Below are positions 10,241 to 21,246 of a stretch of 64,000 nucleotides of DNA, piece by piece; positions within the stretch are counted from its first letter, which is position 1, and every line of letters begins with the position of its first letter. The stretch is from Sacculina carcini (lineage: Eukaryota > Arthropoda > Thecostraca > Sacculinidae), in assembly GCA_916048095.2 (NCBI GenBank), contig OU696590.1:2780001-2844000 (forward strand). The letters run 5' to 3'. The notes beneath the pieces were generated by a model. It was not told the origin of the DNA. It made no database searches and saw nothing but the letters and a program-made list of their open reading frames with translations. A program made the translations under genes and the position numbers.

Positions 10241-12311
10241 CGGACAGAAAAACAAATGTGTGTTTTTATAAATTCAAATTAGTTTATTTCAATTATCTCT
10301 GATTGTATCTTTTTACGCTAGACCAAGTTGATAGTGTTCATGCTTTGCATAATGCACTATTTAATTACATACGAATGCGAGTTAAAGTCATTGTCTCTTG
10401 TTTTGCTGTAATTATTCTGGCGAGCCTGCGCGTGTTAACGATCAACTTATAGTCGCATTATGGTGTTTATTCCGCACAAAGGCGTTATTTTCCTTGTTTT
10501 CTGGTTCAATGCCCGCGATGTGTGCAAATCTTTACCGATTGTTCCATCCCACGTGTTTTCGTTTACAGGGGACTCGCGTTTGTTGCAATCATTTCTAGAC
10601 TGAAAAACACTCAAATTCGATTGTTTATCTTGCTAATGCTCCTTCTTAATCTTGTCAATCTTCGCGGGGCGGAACATATGGTTGTCAAGGTCGTTCAGCG
10701 CTCATCCTCTACCCCGTCGTGTCATTTCACTGCTTGTTTCTCTTGATTCACTCCTCTCTCTCTCTCTTTCCTTGAATCTCGCGTGCAGCTTGCAACACTT
10801 AACCAATACATCACGGGATTGATTCGCGGCAGAAATGCACTTCGTAGCAAGGATAATTTGAAATCTTGTAGCTCGTGCTCGTTCAATTCACAGTCAAGTC
10901 TCATCTGGTTATGACGTCGAGTTTTAATACCTTCAAAAACTATAATAGCAAGCGCTCACAATATTATCGGTCTTTGAAGGTCTTGGTCAAGGTTTTGGGT
11001 CTCAATTTTCAAAGGTGTTCATCGTTGACTGTGAATTGTTCTTGCCCGCTATCCAGGCGATTTGCATGATGCCTTTTCTTTATGCAGGAGTCTAATCTTT
11101 TGGGCAGGGGCGTAGATCTGTGTCGAGACTCGGGGGGAATTGCAGCCATCATGCATTAGCGTTCAAAATTTGCTCAGTTGGCCAATTGCATGGGACCCTG
11201 AACTATTTTCGGCCTATTCAATTATAATACACATACCTCAATGAAAAGTATATAGAGTAAAGTACAATTTTTGATACATTTATAGATTTGTATATTTGTC
11301 GTGTATTTTTATTTTTGGCTATGCTGATTTTGATGATATGCCCAAAGAAACTGAATTCAGCAGATTTGTTGGGGGGGTATAATTGCATATTCATACCCCC
11401 AGCAAATTTATCGATATACGATATACGTCCCAGGGTCTACGCTCGTGCTTTTGAGGACAGCTGGCTCACATAATCAAGTTTTAGTTCGCATGCGTTATTT
11501 GTCAATGTGGGTGGATATTGATTATTTTTTGTTGAGAACACCTTGGCTTCCGATTATCAATTAATTCTACCGTACTCTTCGTGCTAGGGTTTCCATTGTC
11601 GCTCCTTGTTTCGTCACTCTCATAATAATCATACAATATAAGACTGGTGTGCTTAGTTCACCACATTGAATTTTAAGGCTACAGGAAAATAGCTATTTCT
11701 TGACGTACAACGCATTTTCCCCAGCCATTGTTGATCATATGAGCTCCAAATGCGGTCAATTGTAGTCGCGATTGTGGGTCTTAGGCATATCTGGGTTTTG
11801 GGGTGCACTGACCATTCGGCGACTGAGGTAAACTGATCGTTTAAAGATAGAAAAAGTGAACCGGCTACATTAACGATGTGTTTGTGGTTTAATGTGCGGT
11901 GGATTCCAACTTTTTCATGTTCTATCATGACATTTCTCGTTCACCCAGTGATCTCAGCGAGACAAATGAATTGATCATTTCTCATCTTTTTCACAAAATC
12001 ATGAAAATGTTTACTTGAGATCAGTTTTGAAGCTTCTCACCCCAGGGGTAAAGGTACCACAGGTGAAGAAATGGTGGTATATTAATGGTGTGCATGATAA
12101 CATTATTGGTGTTGCACAAGTAGAATCTCTTGGTGATTCTCACTTTAGCGAAACACCAAGGAATCAACTATCGGCTAAATGACGATTGTCGTACATGTAC
12201 ATGTACAACTTATCCGAGTATTGTACAGTCGAATGAGTTCAGTTATTTGTGCTCTTCTGATGTAGTGGTTAAGATCACTGCCGGCGTACCTACTGTGTCA
12301 TGAGAGGCTAA
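10241..12311. other. Non-coding sequence with no recognisable gene
   Basis: Only short unconvincing frames occur. A GGGGCGTAG-type motif near 11105 and TATCGATATACGATATACG near 11410 suggest decayed transposon debris, but no paired ends or target duplication can be shown. Confidence 0.5.
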
Positions 12312-13390
12312 TAGTGATGCAAAAAAACGTTTTCTTTGTTGCGTTTTTGTGTGCAAAAAACATGTTTTTTAGGTTTTTTTATAATTAGCCCCGATTGTCA
12401 TCGGATGTTAGATTTTAACACATAGAAACGCGTTTGATTGATGTTTTGTACATCTTTACGTGTCTTATTTCGCGCGCTTATTTCGTGTCTTATCAAGCGG
12501 CTGGTTAAGCAACTTTATTTAAACTGTTTTTTTCAACCATGGTTTTTTTCAAAATATTTTTTTTGAAATACGGGTTTCGTAGACGTATAAATTTTAAAAA
12601 AAATTGGCGGCAGATCAAGGAAAGTTGAACCAAATAAATTGGTTTTTTATTAGTAACCTGTTTTTAGAACTGGTTTTATGGATGATGGTTTCTTTTATGT
12701 ATTTATTTGTGTTCAAATACCTTTTTGTACATTAAATATATTTCCTCAGTCGTTTTTTTCCTACACGAAAATATTGCCCGTTTTTCTGGTCAGGATTACC
12801 ACTCTGACTAATGCGACCCGCTTTTATTCGTAGTCTCGTTAGGGACACTAAGTTTGTGTGTATATTTGTAGTATTTGTGTAAATATTTGCAGTGTTTGTA
12901 CTTTTATATGTGAAAATATTTGATCTGCTGAATGAAATGATGAAACTTATTATAATCAACATTTCTGGTAGGAAAAGGGTAATATGTAAAAAATAATAAA
13001 AAATTATGCCACCTGTTGTTATTTTTAAAACAGCTTCAGATTTTAGCATAAAAACGGTTCTCAAACCCTGTTTTTTTACACAATGATTAACTCAATAATT
13101 GAATGCAAAAATGTACTGTACATAGAAGTGCCGCACAGTAGCGTGCAAACAATGATATTAGGGCTTTCAGACACATTATAACAATTATATTGTGCATATT
13201 TAATGATAATTCAATTTGATAGGGTCACTGATAGCATGAATAACTCATGTGTTGATGAAAATTATTCATTTAACATCCCAAATATATCATTTACATCATT
13301 TGAATTCTTTTCATGACTCTTAAAAAAACGTGTTTTTTGGTCGAGGTTTTTTGGCAAAAAAAGTCGGGTTTTTTGGAGGTCGCATCTCTA
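12312..13390. mobile_element. Non-autonomous hAT element, copy A of a TAGWGATGC family
   Basis: Ends are TAGTGATGC at the left and GCATCTCTA at the right. Flanking octamers are GAGGCTAA (12304-12311) and GAGGCGAC (13391-13398), 6 of 8 identical, a plausible old hAT duplication. The interior is non-coding, with poly-A/poly-T blocks near both ends. The whole element is homologous, in opposite orientation, to 22031-23529: for example the CCTACACGAAAATATTGCCC block near 12761 recurs reverse-complemented near 22640. Confidence 0.8.
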
Positions 13391-13638
13391 GAGGCGACTA
13401 AAAGCGGAACTCATTTTCTCTCTATCATCTCCTTTCTTCTTTGGGTGCTGCGTAACATGCGAAACGATAATCACTGGGTTTTACAGCAACACAGCACCCC
13501 TTGTCTCCTCACGATCTAAAAAGTGTTATGTATGTGTTGGGTCTTCATTTGGTTCACACGACTGAGCACACAGGTGGTTGGACGTGGACTGCACTTTTTC
13601 AGCTCTATGACTGGTGGCGCACTGTATTGCCGTTTACT

Positions 13639-13700
13639 GAAACAGTGGTTCCCAAACATTTTCACTCTGGTCCACCGTGAAATTCATCCATACGCGTTCT
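13639..13700 (+). repeat. Single hAT-like terminus CAGTGGTTCCCAAAC
   Basis: CAGTGGTTCCCAAACATTTT is a classic hAT terminal sequence. No matching opposite end was found within a kilobase, so it is a fragment. Confidence 0.5.
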
Positions 13701-14029
13701 AAGTCGACATTAGTAACTGTGGTGCTAATTTGGTCTGGCTCCATTCCATTCACTCGTGTAGGTTCAGATATTTCTGGATGTTGGCTCTCCCAGGATGCAT
13801 ACCCTGCCCTTCGGTTGTGGACGCCAATGGTGCTTCACAATAATGGTGTATAACAATTATGCGGAGCACTTGCATAATCGTGCGTTATTAGTGTATGGGT
13901 GTGTGTATGGTTTAGTATGCACTTCTCGCTAGCACCATACTGATACATGGCCGACAGAAAGTGTGACGTGTGAAAATTGGGCAGACATCAGACTTGATCC
14001 ACTGCCACTGTTGCGTTTTATACATACAC

Positions 14030-14092
14030 TCACACACACACACACACACACACAAACACATACACGTACACACACACAAACACACACACACG
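14030..14092. repeat. (CA)n microsatellite
   Basis: CA dinucleotides with AA and GT interruptions. Frames on the minus strand here are Cys/Val repeat artefacts. Confidence 0.95.
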
Positions 14093-14605
14093 AACATATG
14101 GAAACGACTGTCATTACGTAAGCGTTAGAGAATGTTTCTATAACAAATCAGGACTTTCATATGTTTCAATGTGGCCTTTCACTCTTCGTGTCTTTGCCTC
14201 CCACTCTTCTCCATACGCTATATATGTGTCCGTGCGTTGGCTTGCATAGCTCTGTATGTATTGCCAATTAACGGATGAAGTTGTTTATCTGATGTGTCAT
14301 TTCCTTTTGTGATAATTAGTTCTTGTCGCGGTGTTGGGCTTGTCATTGTGAGTGGTGTTGGTTGTTAATTGGCTCAAGCGAAAAAAAGTTTGGAATTCGC
14401 TAGCACGTTCAGGCGAAGAGTGCACTGGAATTTGTCGCGTGGACAGAGGGGAAAATTTCCGACGAACAATCGGCGATTGCACTGTGCTGATGCTTGCTTA
14501 AAAAGCGGTCGGCTTTTCATGGCCAGTTTTTCGTCTCGTGCGTGTGACAACAGCTATCACTGCTGTTATAATGGGTTCCCACTCTAATACGTAATACCTT
14601 ATAAT

Positions 14606-17098
14606 TAGGGTGACCTTTTGTTGCGCTAAAAATCTTTCTTGATTCTTGATTTGCGCTAAAAAATTCAAAAAGTTGCGCTAAAAATTCAAAAAGTTGCGCT
14701 AAAAATTCAAAAAGTTGCGCTAAGAAGTTGCAATAATTTGTTTTCGAAAACACCATTAAAAATGGTTGTGAATGTTCGAATAACGAATTGTTTGACAAAT
14801 GTTCTAAGATTTTGAGTATGAACATCTTGGGATGAGTTCCTGTTAGCTTTAGCATTTTCGAATATTTTGACATGAAATTTGTTTTTCTTTGAGCGCGGAC
14901 CCTAAAATATATGTATATTGATCGTGACGAAGTATTATTCCGTTGTTGAATTGCAATGTCATTGTTTTTTAATATCAATACATTTAGCGTCTAGAATCAA
15001 TGTTTAAGTTAATCAAGCCACTAACGAATATCCCAAATTGATGCAAGAACCATATGCTAGCGTTGTTGCTCTAAAGCTGGTATTCAGAATGCAATCTAGT
15101 TTGCTCCATATTAATCAAAATTAGATACAACTGTATAAAGAGTAAGAATAACTCAAAACACAAAATATATTTGTATGCGAATACATAATCAGTCAGAAGA
15201 ATTGTAATACATCCTCAAATAGGCCTCCACATTTTTTTTCCAAACTTCCGGTCGTCTGCAAGCAACTTGTTCAGCATGCTGAAGCACCTTTCAACTAAAA
15301 CAGATGTTGCCTGACAATGCTGCAGACTCACATACAGCGCTGGTGAGATGTCACTGCGCTCGTACTTCAGAATGGCCTTCAGGTCTGTGTTTTTCTCGAT
15401 CCTTTTGGTGAGATAGTGTTTGAGATCAGCATCTTCACCGAAATTCAGCTTGGTCAAATCACTGAACGCTGTCTTTAATGTGTAATAGAGGCTTTCGACT
15501 CTGGGAAACAATTGAGCGAGCTCAACGTAGTTCCGCTTGATCGCAGCCAGGTCTTCGATGATTGTTGCATTCCCAAGTGCTTCCTTGGCTCGAGACACCA
15601 AAAGACTTCCTTCGAAGCCAGAAACAATCTCTTTAACCTCTGGCGAATTTTCTGCGTAATAAAACGCCGCGTTCAACCAGCTTGCCCATCGTGTGACAAC
15701 AGGTTGCGGTGGACGTCCTATGGCATTGAACGCGTCTTGGCGACTCCGATTTTTCGTAGTAGCCGCTTTCACTCGAGCGATGAGTGTGTCTACACTGGGA
15801 AACTTGGCTCGGATCTTTTCAGCACAGTTGTGTAAAAGGCTGCAGCACAGGTGACATGAGAAAGGCGCGGGTAAAGCTTCTTCAGTGTGTTGTCTGCACT
15901 CACCATGTACCTGGCAGCATCTGAAATGAGCAGGACAACCTTGCTTCGTTGAACGTCGACTCTTTTGACAGCGTCATCTATGTGCTCAATGGCCACTTGG
16001 CAGTTCACACTGGAGACCGGTTTACTGTGAACCAAATATGTTTTGTAGGCTCAGAGACGTTGCCAACCAGGACACTGAAAAACTTGGTTCCGTTCACTTC
16101 TGATTCATCGGCCACGAAAAACAACTCCAAGTTCGACAGTCTGTCGATCATGTCCTGCAGTTCTTTGTCAGCCATCTCCATCACACGAGAACGACATGCT
16201 GATTCAGATGGTGGACACTGCCCCATGAACTCAAACAGCTCGCACACCTTTTGATCGCGGAGTTTTTTCAGTGGTATATCGGCCGAGAGAAAGGCTCGTG
16301 TAACTCGATCAATAATATCATATCTGTGCTTCGGAATGAATAACTGTTCATTCTGCGATGATTTTTTGCTAATTTTCCCTTGATGCTTAGATGATCCTCT
16401 GTGCTTCTCCACTGAAGATTTCCTCTCTCCGTCTACCGAACATACACAGTATTTGCAAAACAAATCTCCTTTGGGCGTAAGCTGGAATTCCTCGGGATAC
16501 CTTTGCACAATGGCTTGGCATTTAGCCTTCTTGGATGAAGCACACTTAGGCATTATGAACAATCAACAGACACACCCACAAACTATCACCAGCGCACTAA
16601 CCAGCATTCAACCGTTGCCCCATCAACCCATTGTGAATTTTAGATGGACAAATGCACGTGCCTATGTTAATCAGAGCGCTCCTCTTTGTCGATGTGGGCG
16701 CACACACTCACGCGCACACATAACGCCTACCAACTCACACGGGTACATCACACGCCTTTCAAACACATGTATTTAGCTTTCATTGACAATGCGTCAATTT
16801 TATTTGTATTAAACAGCTTCAAGAACTAAAAACTGTATTGGAAGTGTAAAAACTGATCATAAAGTTCAAAAACTTGTTCTCAAGCCGAAAAACTTGCCCT
16901 CAAAAACGAATCAATTGCAAAAGTTGCGCTAAAAACGAAAAGTTGCAAAAGTTGCGCTAAAAACCAAAAGTTGCAAAAAGTTGCATTTATAACTCACTCA
17001 ATACTTACCTCAGATAAAAAAAAAACGTATTTTTGGGCTTTTCAGGATGAGTAGAGTCTATGATAAAAAAGTTGCATTTGCAACAAAAGGTCACCCTA
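14606..17098 (-). mobile_element. hAT transposon with transposase remnant and perfect 8-bp duplication
   Basis: A 2493-bp element with 19-bp inverted termini TAGGGTGACCTTTTGTTGC (14606-14624; complement 17080-17098), flanked on each side by CTTATAAT (14598-14605 and 17099-17106). Copies of a GTTGCGCTAAAAA motif lie inside both ends (five at the left, spaced about 21 bp, and two at the right), all in the same orientation; they are likely transposase-binding sites. The single gene is a broken CGGBP1/hAT-type transposase on the minus strand. Intact ends and duplication indicate a real, moderately recent insertion. Confidence 0.95.
15212..16562 (-). pseudogene. hAT transposase with BED/CGGBP1-like zinc finger, two frameshifts
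   Basis: Three overlapping minus-strand frames (16562-16005, 16035-15790 and 15772-15215) are parts of one protein. The first begins MPKCASSKKAK and contains a Cys-x2-Cys ... His-x4-His BED-type finger (FCKYC ... KHRGSSKH), as in CGGBP1 and related hAT transposases. The second continues the catalytic region (SDAARYMV). The third ends with the hAT C-terminal signature CQATSVLVERCFSMLNKLL. Frame changes near 16045 and 15825 each look like a single-base indel, because the true protein sequence continues directly in the new frame without splice sites. The product cannot be full length, so the copy is probably inactive. Confidence 0.9.
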
Positions 17099-17171
17099 CT
17101 TATAATACTTAATACCCTATAATACCTACGTAATACTGCGTTTTCTCTTTTAGACACCTGAAATATATTTA

Positions 17172-17503
17172 CCGTAAATGCTCTATTTATCCGACAGGCT
17201 CTAATAATCCGGCAGGCTCTAATAATCCGGTACCCTCAGTTATGGGTTGGAAAATAATCCGGCACTTCTTGGAAAGGCTTATTGAAACTGCAACCACGAT
17301 TCAGTTATAGTTCAGCAACAGTTTATTTAGCAATCCTCTTATAAACCGGCACTCATTAATCAAAGCAGAAATCATCGTCTTTCGTCAAAAATCACTATTT
17401 TTGTGTTGCATTTTTTGCTCAATCCTACGGAGTCTATAATCCGGCACCATACGCAGGGGGTCGAAAAATAATCCGGCATGTCGGATAAAAAGATAATTTA
17501 CGG
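17172..17503. mobile_element. Pogo/mariner-like MITE with TA target duplication
   Basis: Inverted termini CCGTAAATGCTCTATTTATC and complement (GATAAAAAGATAATTTACGG), about 25 bp with a few mismatches, bounded by TA on both sides. The interior repeats TAATCCGGCA several times and codes for nothing. TA duplication and this terminus style fit Tc1/mariner-pogo derivatives. Confidence 0.85.
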
Positions 17504-17682
17504 TATGCGATTCTACCGAGTTTTTCACGCAATTTCTACGTATTAGGTTCTGCATAAGGTATAGTGTTATATCGTATATGTGATATTGTAAAGCGTCATA
17601 ATTTGTGACGTCATGCCTTAGCGTTGCTTAGAGTCACTTTGAATTCTTGATTCTTATGCGTCCAGTATCGTTATTCGTGGTG

Positions 17683-17730
17683 ATTGCTGTTTTAGGGGCA
17701 CACTAGCTTATCAGACTATATGGCACCCCT
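17683..17730 (-). repeat. Orphan LINE/SINE 3' tail fragment
   Basis: The plus strand reads TTTTAGGGGCACACTAGCTT and then TATGGCACCCCT, matching in order the tails at 28011-28052 and 30788-30836. It is a short 3'-end remnant of that retroposon family on the minus strand. Confidence 0.55.
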
Positions 17731-18034
17731 CATTATTCTTGGGGATACGTATTTTGCGCTATATTTTCCCAGGCATATATGGCTATATTTCTAACATTCT
17801 TAATGTGCTGTATGCACAGCAGGGTCTGTGAAAAAAAATTGTTTTGGAAAAAAACAAAAACCAGTGAAAAACACTGGTTTTTTTTAAAGAACAATACCTT
17901 TCAGTCTGACTCGCCTAATTTTCATGCTTATTTTTATTTCGCACAAGCGCTCGATCATTTAGGACATACATTTGAACTATTATCATTAACAAAACACCAT
18001 TTCACCAGAAAATTCTAATGTCGGTGCTTATCAA

Positions 18035-18095
18035 CTTTATACAACAACAACAACAACAACAACAGCTACAGCTACAGCTACAACTACAGCTAGCT
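18035..18095. repeat. (ACA)n then (GCTACA)n microsatellite
   Basis: About nine ACA/CAA units followed by GCTACA units. AAC-type tails also end LINEs in this window, so this could mark an old retroposon tail. Confidence 0.85.
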
Positions 18096-18244
18096 GGTGT
18101 ATGTAACAACAATTAAACCTCTCAAGTGATTTATTACGTTTATTATAGTCATTTCTTTTAAGTTTATTTGTTCAAATAAAAATCTAATAAATACACAAAA
18201 ATACACCCAAAATATATAATACATAACATAATGTATGTTAATAT

Positions 18245-18900
18245 CTAATATAATACACTCGTCTCGGCTCTTTCTGTGCCGAGACGATTGCGAGGTTTGG
18301 TGAGGATTGATCCAAAATTTGAGAATATGCGTTCAACACCAGCCGATGATGCAAATGCCACCATAAATGCCTTAACCAGGTAAACTTCAGCCTTGGTCAT
18401 TTTGTTGGCGAATTGACTCCACCACTCTGTTAACGTAATTACTGATGAACAGGTCTTTATTGAATGATGCTGCTCTGCATCTGAGTTTCGTAATCATGGG
18501 AAACAATTGAGGATATCGTTCCCCCACTACATCAGTGACACTATCAACCTGTTCTTTCAGTTTTTCCCAGATAGTGCGGATCCAGAGTATAAGCAATACA
18601 GTGTTCATCACTAATCGCTTGGCTTTACCGTTTCTCAAATATTTGCTCCTGTTTTTATCCATATTTTCGGACCATTCCAGTGCTTGCTTCATGCTGATAG
18701 TTGGACTCTTCTCAACTTTGCCAGTGCTTTTTCATTCTAGTAGTCTGCCCTTCCACATTGAGTCCACATCGACGACATACAGCACGACAACCTTTTCTAC
18801 CCCGGTTTTCTCTCTCAAAATCAGGTCTTCGCCCAGTCTTAACACACCAGACACTCACTTTACAGTTTAGCTCAGTATACACTCGAATTTTACCGCACTT
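18245..18900 (-). pseudogene. hAT transposase remnant: BED finger joined to C-terminal segment
   Basis: On the minus strand, a BED-type finger (CRRCGLNVEGQTTRMKKHW, about 18790-18730) is followed almost at once by C-terminal hAT sequence (18692-18387, with ERYPQLFPMITKL) and then, after a one-base frame change near 18420, the dimerisation signature FASSAGVERIFSNFGS (about 18350-18300). The catalytic middle is missing. This is an internally deleted, frameshifted transposase. Confidence 0.8.
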
Positions 18901-18977
18901 ATCTGCCGTGCTAACTCAACTGACTTTGCCCACAGTGGCATAGCGTGTCTCTAGATAACAAGCGGCTTTCTTCAGAC

Positions 18978-19045
18978 CATGAAGTGTTTGGACATGAAAA
19001 CACGGCAATGTTCGAACAGTGTTTGGACATGAAAACACGGCACAT
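18978..19045. repeat. Local tandem duplication
   Basis: The phrase GTGTTTGGACATGAAAACAC occurs twice, about 37 bp apart, with GGCA following each copy. Small slippage-type duplication inside the hAT element. Confidence 0.85.
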
Positions 19046-19435
19046 TATCATGCCGGTGCACATCACAGGCTCAATGGTCAATGTCGGTGGACATCACAGA
19101 CTAATGCCATATTTTCCTGCGGCTGCTCTCATAATTGTTGTTGATTGTGTCCCATGTGTTATCCACATGTTTTATGTGTATTCAATATGTAACAAAACAC
19201 AAATGTGTGAGTGTGATATATTAGATATATATTCATGATTATCTAACCAAGAAATACATGCATAAATCGTGGAAATATACATATATTTTCCGTCTAAAAG
19301 ATATTGTAAGTTTCATTGAAAAGCCATTTTTGGAAAACAATCGTACGTATATCAAAACCAAGGTTTAGAAAAACTATGCCTTTTTATATAAAAAACACGC
19401 GGTTTAAAGCATAGTTTAAACCACGTGTTTTAAAC

Positions 19436-19825
19436 CAGTGTTTCTCAACGTGGGACACGGGATTCTTTTGAGGGGCCATAGGAACAAATTTAAAATACGG
19501 GGGCCACCCTATTTTCTAAGGAGCCACGGGAAATTCATGTTAAATGAGCTTATTTCATTCATATTTTCGATGTTGTACATTTCAATCGTGTGCACCATCG
19601 ACGTCTGTGTGCTCACCCCACCTGTATGCAAGGTCGTGGCGTTGTTTTGGTGGTCAGTCAAAATATTAACCGACGTACATGCACTCTGGAGAAGTCGCGA
19701 CGCGACAATCCATGTGTGTATGGGGCCACAAGGACATCTAGGAGGACCACGAATTGTTTCTGAGGGCCACAATGACTCGCATTGTGTTTAAGGGGCCATG
19801 ACAAGAAAAAGGTTGAGAAACACTA
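19436..19825. mobile_element. 390-bp hAT MITE nested in the 17820-19846 element
   Basis: Termini CAGTGTTTCTCAAC and GTTGAGAAACACTA, typical hAT ends. Flanking octamers are TTTTAAAC and GTTTAAAC (7 of 8 identical). No coding content. It lies in a GTTTAAAC-rich part of the host element, so it is the later insertion. Confidence 0.88.
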
Positions 19826-19974
19826 GTTTAAACCATACAAACCCTGATGCAGTGTCTGATTAGCTGACATTGATTAGTAAGCCAATTATTTGAGCAGTCA
19901 ATTAGAGTCGGTATGTGTGTAGTCTTGACCATTCTCGTATTCACAAATGTTGCTGTTTGTGTGCTGACATACAG

Positions 19975-20082
19975 GTGCGCGAGCTGGTGGAAAGGTGCAC
20001 GTGTCAGAGCCAGTATCCGATGATTCGAGAATCAGAGGGCAAATATCGGATCGGTGACACAAAAACACTAATTTTTGTCCGG
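19975..20082 (+). CDS. GAS2-like gene, exon 1 seen here (first half of GAS2/GAR domain)
   Basis: An exon between an ACAG acceptor (ends 19974) and a GTGAGT donor (20083). It encodes the start of a GAS2 domain: ERCTCQSQYPMI, SEGKYRIGD and LIFVR are the conserved blocks. It is 36 codons long and ends in phase 0, joining exactly to exon 2 so that the domain reads through as [12 protein letters not shown]. Family knowledge: the GAS2 (GAR) domain binds microtubules; GAS2-like proteins pair it with an upstream actin-binding calponin-homology domain, while spectraplakins pair it with EF hands. The match to the GAS2-like subtype ([15 protein letters not shown] in exon 2) is close. The calponin-homology exons were not found and may lie to the left, separated by transposon-rich introns. 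Confidence 0.9.
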
Positions 20083-20575
20083 GTGAGTCGTTGCTTCCGA
20101 GAGCACGTTGTCGAAAAAGAACAAATGAATATGCTAAATGTAATATGGAAAGTGACAAATTCGAACATGATGGATAATCCAGATACGACCAGTCATTTCG
20201 TTGATGAGACGTAATCGCGGGATCAGTGTCACTTCAACGATCATCATCGCATGAATAAGCTAGAACATCGGTCCAACTCCCGCTGAAGATGGAGAGTGAC
20301 AACCCGTCTCACAACAGCAGGATACCACTCGAACAATTTCTCATTCGCTGATGTCTTCTGACATCATAAGGAACGCCTATCCACGTGGGTGGTAGTGTTG
20401 GGACACGAGGACGACGATGACATGTGTGCGTGTTTGTGACAGATATCCAACTGGCTCCAGCCAAGCTACCTCTCTCCTGTGACGGCCTTGTTGATTAAAA
20501 GCGCCGCCTTGTCTGTGGCAACCTTGCCGCGTGCCACGCGTAACACATACACTTACACACAAACATACAACCCCA

Positions 20576-20653
20576 TCGCCTCACATGATGTGAGGCGATA
20601 GATAGAGCGTGATGTGAGTCACATCACGCTCTCACTTGGTGTTGAACACCAAT
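20576..20653. repeat. Three consecutive palindromes, each with a one-base centre
   Basis: Palindrome 1: arms ATCGCCTCACAT (20576-20587) and its complement (20589-20600). Palindrome 2: arms AGAGCGTGATGTGA (20605-20618) and complement (20620-20633), with an AP-1-like TGAGTCA at its centre. Palindrome 3: arms TTGGTGTT (20637-20644) and complement (20646-20653). All arms are perfect and each centre is a single G. They lie in the intron between GAS2-like exons 1 and 2. Confidence 0.9.
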
Positions 20654-21152
20654 TGCTTGCGGGGTGACTGGCTGACGAGATGTGGTCGTGCTCATGTAGA
20701 TGCGTTCTGTGTCTGGTGATGAAGCTGCCGTTTACAGCGTTGGTTGCACACGTGTTTGCGTGAGGCGATTTAACGACAGTTGCACCCACTCTCGTGCACA
20801 GCAGAACTTCCATTACGCCCGCGCGGTATCCTTGAGAATTCATTGAGCACCTGTGGACAATAAACCCACGTAGATGGGAGTCGACACGGCATGGACACAA
20901 GCATGTCATGTGACACTAAGCGCATGGGTTTATTTCAGAAGCGTCAATCTCGGAGACACGAGGAGCCCATTTTCCGCGTTGAATAAACATTGCATTACTT
21001 GTGTGCGCATGATTTACACCACAGAAGTGTTACGTAATTGGAAAGCTTAAGAGTTCGACACAATATGCCCAATGTACTATTGCATCATTGATTGCATATC
21101 ACTGGTGGACCACAACTTGTTGTATTCACCAATGTGTGGGTGTTTGTTGTAG

Positions 21153-21246
21153 ATTCTGCGAAATCACGTCATGGTGCGAGTCGGTGGTGGATGGGACACA
21201 CTGGAGCACTATCTCGATAAACACGATCCTTGTCGTTGTCGCGTAG
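21153..21246 (+). CDS. GAS2-like gene, exon 2 (second half of GAS2 domain)
   Basis: Flanked by a TTGTAG acceptor and a GTAAGT donor (21247). It encodes the most diagnostic part of the domain, [16 protein letters not shown] and DKHDPCRC, nearly invariant in GAS2-like proteins. Length is 31 codons plus one base; the spare G joins the CA of exon 3 to give Ala. Confidence 0.95.

Larger units (their letters stand above)
17820..19846 (-). mobile_element. Second hAT element, internally deleted, with a nested MITE
   Basis: The left end is CAGGGTCTGT and the right end ACAAACCCTG (complement CAGGGTTTGT). Flanking octamers are ATGCACAG and ATGCAGTG (6 of 8 identical). The interior has an ACAACA/GCTACA repeat near 18035-18095, a decayed hAT gene on the minus strand (18245-18900), a local duplication near 18980-19045 and a separate hAT MITE at 19436-19825. 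The age of the flanks and the broken gene suggest an old copy. Confidence 0.7.

Noticed and set aside
11100-11430. Possible MITE with CAGGGGCGTAGAT ends
   Set aside because: The right end matches poorly and no target duplication is present.
12240-12311. tRNA-like sequence GTAGTGGTTAAGATCACTGC
   Set aside because: It resembles a tRNA D-arm, but no B box could be placed because the hAT insertion interrupts it; too weak to call a tRNA or SINE.
14369-14587. Open frame as a calponin-homology exon of the GAS2-like gene
   Set aside because: No CH-domain motif or convincing splice sites; no CH exon was found in the window.
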